Source: Pterois miles (lineage: Eukaryota; Chordata; Actinopteri; Perciformes; Scorpaenidae). Taken from it: DNA of 64,000 bases. Positions 36,985 through 64,000 of this stretch are shown here, piece by piece. A model generated the notes under the pieces. The model had not been told where the DNA came from. It ran no database searches and was given only the letters and a program-made list of their open reading frames with translations. Made by a program: the position numbers and the translations under genes. The stretch covers positions 372,001-436,000 of the forward strand of contig CAMQGK010000247.1 of the NCBI GenBank assembly GCA_947000775.1. The letters are read 5' to 3'. How positions within the stretch are numbered: position 1 is the first letter of the stretch; every line of letters starts with the position of its first letter.

Positions 36985-37164
36985 GGCTGGGAAGCAGTGG
37001 ATACTGCTCTTGGTGGTTAAGTAGCAACAAAGATGGCTCCAGGTAGCTGGGCAGCAGTGGACACATCTCTGGGTGGCTGGGCCACAGCAGAGACTGCTTT
37101 CGGTGGCTGGACAGCAGTGGAGATGGTTCTGGGTGGCTGGGCAGCAGCACAGAAAACTCTGGGT
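36985..37164 (+). repeat. 30-bp minisatellite, six units
   Basis: Six consecutive 30-base units fit 'ggctgggcagcagtggagat' followed by about 10 variable bases ending in 'gggt'. The third to sixth units are best conserved. Because 30 is a multiple of three, both strands show open ten-residue repeats, but no splice or start context supports a gene. Confidence 0.75.
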
Positions 37165-37451
37165 ACTGGCTACTGCCCAGCCACCTCCACTACTTCCCAG
37201 CTATCCCTGCTGCTGCCCAAAGTGGCGAGAGATGTAGACTATGGACATTTAAGTATCATTCATGAGGTAACCAGAATCAGGGAGAGAGAGAGCCAGGAAA
37301 TCCCACCATCACAGGACTTCCTTCAGATGAGTTTCACCTTTCACCTCATCAAGTGGTGGGTCTGTATTAATACACAAACAAAGGAAGATACAGTTTATGA
37401 CATAAAAGCACTGCACATGCATCTAATCAGTCGTCTTAATGATCAAAGCAA

Positions 37452-37655
37452 AGCCAGTTTACCTCTTGGGCACTGCCGAGGTGCCCCTGAGCAAGGCACC
37501 AAACCCCCAACTGCTCTGGGCGCTTGTCAGGAGCAGCCCCATCACTCTGACATCTCTCCATTGACGCATATATATATGTACTGTGTGAACAACAGAGTGT
37601 AAAACTGAATTTCCCCACTGTGGGACTAATAAAGGAATATCTTTCTTTCTTTCTT
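37452..37655. repeat. dispersed SINE-like repeat, inverse copy
   Basis: 'gggcactgccgaggtgcccc' to 'cccactgtgggactaataaa' is the reverse of the copies at 14845 and 57558. It ends in a TTTC microsatellite. Confidence 0.65.
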
Positions 37656-38802
37656 TCATATCAATTTATTTATTCATTTTTAAAATTAAAAATTAGGAAA
37701 GCACAGCAACAGTAATATCAAACACTGTGCAGCTCTGTTAACAGATGAAGGAATGAGAATCAGTTAATGTTGCTGTCATGTGACACTTAATGATAAGCAT
37801 CATTATTATTATAATTTGTTAATTTTGGGAAAAAGCATCACAATGATGCACATATTGACAGTATATTAAGCTATAATTGTAGTATGGAATAGTATAGTAT
37901 AGTATGGTAGTCAGATATGTGGTTGAAGAGTTTGAATCATTCTGTAGATTAAAACTCATGAATAAAGACTGGTGTGCAGCTAGCTAGCATATAGTCCATC
38001 TATGCACTCTGACCCATGACAGGTTAAGTGATTGCCCCTCATTTGCATAATGAGGCCGAATGCATAAAGAAATATAAAAAGAAATGTGTACAGAAATGGA
38101 TAAAGAAAGGAAGGGTCATTTTTCTTTAATGCTACAGCATATTAGACAACAGCGTGCTTCTTTAAGTTTTTCAACATGACACTGCCTCAACACGAAGCCA
38201 CAAAGAAGTACAGTAGTTTCTGAGTGTGGTGTGCGCAGACTTCAGCCCTATCCAGCAGATTTTGTTGGAGACAGAAACACTAAAGCTGCGTTGCTGCTGC
38301 AGGCAGTGGGCCTCTTGTTTCTTTCTCCTCTCTCTGCCTTTAACTGCCCCTGGTGTCATCCTGTCACAGTAACGTTAATGTATGAGTGCTGTGGGGTGAG
38401 GGAGTATGTCTGTTATAACGTTCTCCCTCTCTTTGTTTCACACCAAAACTATATTTCAGCATTATGAGCCCTGAAAAGGAAAGGACTGTGTTGAAGTAAA
38501 ATCTACAGCAGAGCAGGTAATGAAAAGTATTGTGTTTTGGCATGCACACATGGAAATCAGACATCCACAGCTAGATTAAAAGTGTGGGTTTCTGTTATGA
38601 GCATCAGCTGTTTCCTGACCTTGTTCCACCCGTTTCCGTCCCATGGTCGGGTCAACGCCGTCCGTCTCCTCCGGCCTCTTCCTCTCAGCCCTGGCATGAC
38701 TGCTGCCTGCACATCCACCTTTATTTATACTGGACAGAGTGTTTGCGGCTGTGAGCTCATCTTTTTCGTCACACATAATACAGTAACATTAGCAGGGCTC
38801 CT

Positions 38803-39002
38803 CTGTGTGCATGTTCTCCCTATGTAAACAGGGGTTTTCTCCAGGTTCTCCGGCTTCCTCCCACAGTCCAAAGACATGCAGTTTCTCTATGTGCCCTGCG
38901 ATGGACTGGCGATGGATGTACCCCGCCTTCACCCAATGCCAGCTGGGATCGGCTCCAGCCCCCTGCGACCCCCAACGGGATAAGCGGTTGAAGATGGATG
39001 GG
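38803..39002. repeat. L2-like LINE/SINE tail, inverse copy
   Basis: Reads 'catgttctccctatg', 'ccacagtccaaagacatgca', 'tgccctgcgatggactggcg' and 'gggataagcggttgaagatg', the complement of the copy at 30543. Confidence 0.7.
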
Positions 39003-41058
39003 TAATGCAAAGCCCACGTGAGGCCAATTTATCCAGTTAAGCCGTTTGAGCCATTTTCTTTGTTTCTTTAACTGTGAATCTAATTAATGTGCTGTTTTGA
39101 CTGTGTATTCAAATATCTAATAATTAGGGTGTCTTACAAAGTCATCTATAATACTAGTGGACTGTTGTGTCTTGTAATGTCTGAGGGCCAGTGCTACTTT
39201 GTGTAACTTACTTACTCATATTGCTGAATGTGGAGCAAGCATGACACACTCTTCCTGTTTTCCTGTTTTCCATTAGTGGAAATTCCACACTAAAGGTGAA
39301 CGACGGGAAAGGTCCAGACCCCTGAGTCGTTCACAGCAAGCACATTCACATAATTTTGCAAATGTGCTTGCTGTTGTGTACATTTTCATGTCAATGTTTA
39401 TACCAGTTACTATGGAGGACTTATCCTGCCAAAATAAAAATAAATACATCAATAAAGAGATTACTTGTTAAATAAATAAATATCATTATATGTAGCAAAA
39501 ATAATATAAAAAAAATCAATGTAGCTATTAATTAATTGATAAAATGATGTAAAAAAAAACATTTTGTAACCTACAAATTAGCCAGTGAAGTGATGGGAGA
39601 GGAGACACTGGAGATGGAGGACCCAGAGAGCATGAAATGAAGCTCATCCTTTTGGGTCAGTTAAACATTAATTTGCTCGTAGTGAGTAGTGAGTGTGTTA
39701 CTGACAATATAAACAGGGCGGTGCTCCAACAGGACTGAGGGCTTGGAGCAGGACCTGGCCTGTGCTTGGGAATCTGGATATGGACAGGACATGAAAACTG
39801 GCCTGGGACTGGCTTAATGCAGGAGACCGTTCAGCTCAGACCACATTGCCACCATCTGGACATTTAGCGAACAACAGCAAGGATATGGATTTGCATGCAT
39901 ATACAGTATACTGCATATAGGAGGGCTTTGTCTGTGAGGTCACTGGGGTAGTTTGTTCTGAATGCTTGTTTGATTTTTCAAAGTTAGGTCAGAAATATAG
40001 AAACAACATCCACAATGCAAATGACACTCACACTACACCGCAGATTTTCCACATTAGGTGTTGATTTTGCAGTAACGGTCGTAGACACAAGTGTTAGTAT
40101 GAGTGTTGTTTGCTCACTCACACAGCTGATGTGGGGACTGTTCTTCAGTAGGTGACTGGACCTCTATAAAACACAACAGCTATGTACAGTGTGGAGGCTG
40201 GAACCTGCCAAAATAAATAAATAAATAAATAAAAGTTGCAAAAATTATTTGAAACATAAATGTAGCCATTCATTAATTAATTTATAAATGTAACATAAAT
40301 TGATATTTCTGTTTTGATTTGTGCCATTATTTATTTACTCTTCTACTCTTATCCTTTTATCCTACTCTTATTTTTTATTAGTTTAAATGTATTATTTATT
40401 TATGCATTATTTGTTTGTATTTATTTAACATTTATTTTTAAATAAATGTATTTATTTAACGACAAGTTAATTTTGTTCAAAAGGTTATGTAATTAAATCT
40501 TGTCTGTTTAGTGTCCCCCATCATCTCTGCAGAGGGTTAAAACAGATGATGGGGTTTCTTCACTCTGGACTGTTTTGAATTACACGTCCATTAAATGACG
40601 AGACGACAGTTTCAGCATTAAAGCTGCAGTGGGTAGAATTGGAGCAGATATTATTTTAAAAAGTTATTTTATAAAATGGTCACTATGTCCTGACAGCAGG
40701 GCATAAGACAGTTAATTTGAAAAAAATCATGTTCCTCTGTGTCCTTCGGTGCTCCTAATGGTATCTGCAAGATTTCATAGACCAGAGGAAAACAACCAAT
40801 CAGAGTCTCTTAGCAGCTCTCAGTCACTCGTGAACTCTGATCAAATGGTCAAACTAGGCAGCACTGGTCAAATATGAATAAATATGTTACTGTAATGACT
40901 ATTGTACTGTTTAATTGTAAAATGAGAAAGTTTGTGACTCGGTAACCATGCTGATACCTGCTGAGTAAATACCAAGCGCCACCCACCAGCTGGACCACAG
41001 CCAATAGGAATGCTTCTCTCTCTGAAATGATCTGTAATTGGCCAAAGTCTTCCATCGT

Positions 41059-41901
41059 GGGCTAGATCACGTGTCAAACTCAAGGCCCGCGGGCCAAATC
41101 CGGCCCACCACCTCACTTTATGTGGCCCGTGAGGGCTTGCAAAGAATATATTAAGCTTATCATACAATTCTATGCCGCTTTACAGAAATACTGTGTCCTT
41201 TAATGACATGTCCCAAAATGCATCTTGAGTTTGTGACATGCGCACTGAAGCGTCTCAGCAGCGGTGCAGTATTGTCAACTTAGCGACTCAGATCCCTCTA
41301 GCAAGTCTTTCAAAAAAGAGACTAGAGACAAATCTATTGACTTTTTCTGGTGTTATTGGAGACTGACATGAAAGCAGATATCGTTCTTACTCTTCTCAGC
41401 GAGCAGGTGCTGCTGTGGACCTCTTCCCAGTGCCAAAGCACTCAGAAGCAGCCCAGTCCTCGCCAGCAGCTGTTCACCCCGACTGAATGAATCCCGCATG
41501 CACGAAGCCACCGCTGGCTGATGTAAATGTAAAATTTTGGGAATCAAACCCTGAATTTAAAAAAAAGGTAACTCCTCCAGTGTCTCTTTTGGGTCACTTT
41601 TGCTGGTCCCACAGGAGGAGGGTTGGAACTGTGGCATTAAAAAAAAACAGAATTGACAAAAGAAGGTTCATTTGTAGTTATAAACATATTTAGGATGTTT
41701 TTTAAATTTAATTTTTGTCTGCAGAGCTAGATATTAAATAAATTATTACTAAAATTAATAAATCAAATGAATTAATCAAATACAGTACAGCAATTTTATA
41801 ATATATTTATATTGTCTTACAATTACAGCCGGCTCTTTGAGGGCAACCATAATACTGATGTGGCTCAGGATGAAACTGAGTATGACCCCCCTGGGCTAGA
41901 T
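41059..41901. mobile_element. hAT-type non-autonomous element with target duplication
   Basis: Direct repeats GGGCTAGAT lie at 41059-41067 and 41893-41901. Inside them, the left terminus (cacgtgtcaaactcaaggcc) matches the inverted right terminus (caggggggtcatactcag when complemented). An 8-bp duplication and a CAGGGGTGTCAAACTC-like end are hallmarks of hAT elements. The interior of about 825 bp has no transposase frame. The short direct repeat and matching ends point to a comparatively young insertion. Confidence 0.72.
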
Positions 41902-43627
41902 TATTTAAAGCCTGAAAACAGAGCCATGAGGAGGTGTAGAAGTCTATGCCAAAAAACTTGATGCCTAATGAAGCATGCTGGTTTGTTAATCACAGTCAGG
42001 AGCTAGTTTTCCTGGGCTCCTCACAAAAATTCATTGAACCAGTTTAACTCTTTTGTAAGAAAACAGACAACCTCAAGTCTTATATGAGATTTGTAATGGG
42101 TTTGTTTGCCCTGAACAAAAGTATGCTGGTCTGCCTGGCTGTGTGGCTCTGGGGGGTCCACCACCTGTATAAACAGTGTGTATGAGAATATGATACAATA
42201 ACAAGAGGCCCGTGCAGAAGTGTATTTTCTACCGAGTCTGAGAGAACAGGAGAGTGTGACGAACAATGCTAAAGGAGGAAATGGCTCATACACTTCTATT
42301 CATCCACATATACTGCACATGGCCAAATGCATCCAGCAGTGCAGACCTTACCTGTGTTGATGGTGGAGACAGTTTAGGTGCATCATCTGCCTGCTTTTCT
42401 TTCTCTGTCCTGTTTAAAGGGAGCTCCAATCTTATGCCAATAGCCTGGTTTATAGGTGAAGAGATGGCAGCATGCAGTCATGACATACAAAGTAAAGACA
42501 ATGTTAACTTTTGTCAATCATTCCTTGAACTTCTCTTATCGGTTGAATTATGTTACTGGCCAAGAAGATGATGGAGTGATGGAGAAAGAGGTGAAAGATG
42601 AAACATGCAGCACCAAAATTGCAGGTTACAAGAAAAGCAAGAAATTAATAACTGAAGATTCATATGAACTAGTTGGTAATCGTGAGGAAGAAAGAGGAGG
42701 TATGGGAATGCCAAGTGAGATGCAAGGAGAATTAACACACAGGAGGGAAAACTGACCAAAAGCAATTTTGACAGGATGCTGCTGGAAATTTGGTTTGCAT
42801 TCTGAAGTTTTACTGAAAAAAACAAAAAACAAAAAAAAAACAGTTATAACTACTACAATATGTCCAATAAGAGCCTTCATTTCGTGCATGCTTCAGAATA
42901 TAGTTTACACAGGCCTACAAATACAAATATAAAATAAGGAAATACAGTTGCAGGAGGGTGTACGTTTTAAAGCTACTGAGAGGATACTGTCTTTGATTTG
43001 TTGTCATCTATATATAAAAATAAAGTATATTATATATGCCTTATATACAATCATGTTCTACATATGTAAAATATGATGTTCTGTACAACATGTGCGTCCC
43101 ATGTTGACTTGCTGTGGACAGACGCTAACAAGCTGTCCAGCGCGCTGGGACAGTCTCAAAAGTCTCACAAGTCTCCAACTCTCCTTCTCTCCTGCTACTG
43201 GAGGAAAACACTTTAAGTCCCGCCTTAAAACACTTCTCCACCAATGAGAAACGTGAGGAAATGAGTCAAACGCAAGCAGGGATAGCAAAACTATTGACAC
43301 TTAGCCCTGGGCTGTGGTTTCAGTTATTAGGTCTATCAAGCTCAATAAAGAAAAAAATGTACAACCGGTTTTAATTTTCAAAGTAAGTCTCTTGTGGAAA
43401 AATATGTTACAATATTCATTCAATTATAACAAAAATGACATATTTTAAAATATGAGTGATAGAAAAATAAATATATAATGATAAATATATCAAACTTAAC
43501 TTGATTTAACAATAATTTGCCGTCATTTAGCGTGTTTTATTTTTATTTTGAAGGCATCTTCATGTTACTTCCGTTACAACTCAGACATTTTCTAGCTAGC
43601 TTGACGCAGGTCATTAACGGCTGCCTA

Positions 43628-43640
43628 GTTGCTAGACGAC
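43628..43640 (+). promoter_or_regulatory. RFX X-box upstream of iqce
   Basis: GTTGCTAGACGAC fits the metazoan X-box consensus RYYRYY-N(1-3)-RRNRAC exactly with a one-base spacer. It lies about 330 bp before the iqce ATG. RFX factors drive many ciliary genes through such sites, and IQCE is a ciliary protein. No binding data are available. Confidence 0.55.
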
Positions 43641-43966
43641 TCAATCTGCAACACTGATGTGAAAACGGTAACCTCTGCAACGACAGAAAACAACGTTTTA
43701 ACGGATTTCAGGACGATATGGTCAACAGTGTGTATCACAGCATCACCGCCTCATTTACGCGAAGAATATGTAGTGTTGAAGTGGACGAACATCCAAGTTG
43801 TAGTTTAGCTAACGTCTCTTTTGTTGCCCCTTGTTTTTACTAACGTTACTAGCAACAGAGGCAACCTGAAGTGCGCTTTTTGACTCGGGGAAAAAAATGA
43901 GAAGGTTAACGTACACACGGAGAAAGTCAAGTTTCCCAACTTAACGTAAGTGTTTACTCAGCAGCT

Positions 43967-63137
<19,171 letters not shown>

Positions 63138-63153
63138 ACCTGGGCTTTGTGTG

Positions 63154-63155
<2 letters not shown>

Positions 63156-63219
<64 letters not shown>
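63156..63219. repeat. (GT)32 in the iqce 3' UTR
   Basis: A pure run of 64 bases beginning 19 nt after the iqce stop codon, so it is expected in the mature mRNA. Confidence 0.93.
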
Positions 63220-63221
<2 letters not shown>

Positions 63222-63455
63222 GTGTGTGCAGGAAGAATTGTTTCTACTCAGAGCCTGTATGTCAGAGACGTGCACAGTCATACGGTACCAAATCTTTATG
63301 GTTTGTGTTCTTATTGAACATGCAAATGGTCGCTGGAATGTTCCAGTATTAGTCAGGATAACAGTGAACATGCACAATGATTGCTGTCTGCAAAGCGCTT
63401 TGTTTCTCTACAGTCATAACCAGAATATTTTGGGACGTTGGGTGCAGGTTTATGA

Positions 63456-63876
63456 CATAGACTGTATATAAAGATAGACGACGCGTCTCCACTTCCTCCC
63501 ATTGTACAGAAGTGAAGCCAAAATATCCCAGGTTTGGAAGCTGCCATCTTGAGATTTTAACGTCATTTGGAGCCAGAGTCTGTGGCGGGTGGAACTGTGT
63601 TATTGAGGTCACCCGCTTGGACCAATCGTGAGCCAATCAGCGTGTTAGCGAGAGAGACTCACAGCTGTCAGTCATGACGTCTAACCCCCGTTTATATCAT
63701 CAAATCACTAATTAAAACCAAAACATATCAAAAAAAATCAACACTTGTCACACACAATCACACTGGAGGGGGCAGGATTTATGACCTATACTGCAGCCAG
63801 CCACCAGGGGGCGATCCAGATGTTTTAGCTTCACTTTTGGGGAGCTCTCATGTCGTCCACCTTTATATAGTCTATG
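63456..63876. mobile_element. TIR element downstream of iqce
   Basis: The left end 'catagactgtatataaagat' is inverted at the right end 'ccacctttatatagtctatg'. It is 421 bp with no transposase, and is a shorter relative of the element at 8991-9893. It shares 'gccagccaccagggggcgat'. Confidence 0.72.
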
Positions 63877-64000
63877 TTATCTGACATGAAGTTAAGAGGC
63901 ACATAAACACTTCACTTTGCTCTTATTTAGGATACTGTCAACATGTTGATGCATCCCAGCGTTGACATGAGGCTATAGGATATTTTATTTTAGTGCATGA

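Larger units (their letters stand above)
34200..43560. other. non-coding spacer between fscn1 and iqce promoters
   Basis: No gene was recognised. Contents include 'tactcaagta' repeats (34.4-35.6 kb), a 30-bp minisatellite, SINE and L2 fragments, AT-rich DNA at 39.4-40.5 kb and a hAT-type element. fscn1 (-) and iqce (+) are divergent, so distal regulatory DNA for either could lie here. Confidence 0.6.

Noticed and set aside
36985..37164. CRISPR-like array
   Set aside because: Thirty-base units are directly tandem without unique spacers and the genome is vertebrate; a minisatellite explains it.

Overview
This is vertebrate nuclear DNA, almost certainly from a percomorph-type teleost. Genes are split by GT-AG introns. 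Long CA/TG/TA/GA microsatellites and many fish-type transposon remnants fill the introns and gaps. No bacterial-style operons, rRNA, tRNA or CRISPR arrays were seen. The species cannot be named from the sequence alone.

Layout: (1) 126-357 (+) is the last coding exon of a WD40 protein matching the PALB2 C-terminus. It runs tail-to-tail into plk1. (2) 3304-11338 (-) is a complete 11-exon plk1 gene (mitotic polo-like kinase 1; about 581 residues, all catalytic and polo-box landmark residues present). (3) 11.9-19.3 kb is a repeat-rich gene desert. (4) 19943-20578 (+) is an uninterrupted ORF for a 211-residue Ras-superfamily GTPase of RASD/Rhes type with a CAAX end. A TATA box lies upstream, and a polypurine tract of about 430 bp sits just before that. 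(5) 20.8-26.2 kb is repeats, including a Tc1/mariner transposase fragment. (6) 26747-34060 (-) is a complete 5-exon fscn1 gene (fascin actin bundler; 493 residues, the same length as human FSCN1). (7) 34.2-43.5 kb is non-coding and includes a hAT-type element with an apparent 8-bp target duplication. (8) 43967-63137 (+) is a 22-exon iqce gene (IQ-domain ciliary Hedgehog-pathway protein; about 750 residues), preceded by a match to the RFX X-box. (9) The window ends in the iqce 3' flank with a TG microsatellite and a small inverted-repeat element.

The genes do not form one pathway. plk1 acts in mitosis, palb2 in homologous recombination, fscn1 in filopodial actin bundling and iqce at the ciliary base. 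From memory, the human counterparts lie on two chromosomes (PALB2 and PLK1 on 16p12; FSCN1 and IQCE on 7p22), so the window joins two human synteny groups.

Most noteworthy: iqce carries a one-base reading-frame break at a G6 run in exon 15. Long CA/TG repeats sit directly on several iqce and fscn1 splice sites, including an 84-nt intron that is mostly (CA)32 and stop-free in frame. iqce introns also hold two widely separated inverted pairs of transposon copies. All gene models were assembled by eye from splice consensus, phase and remembered family sequences; no database search was run.
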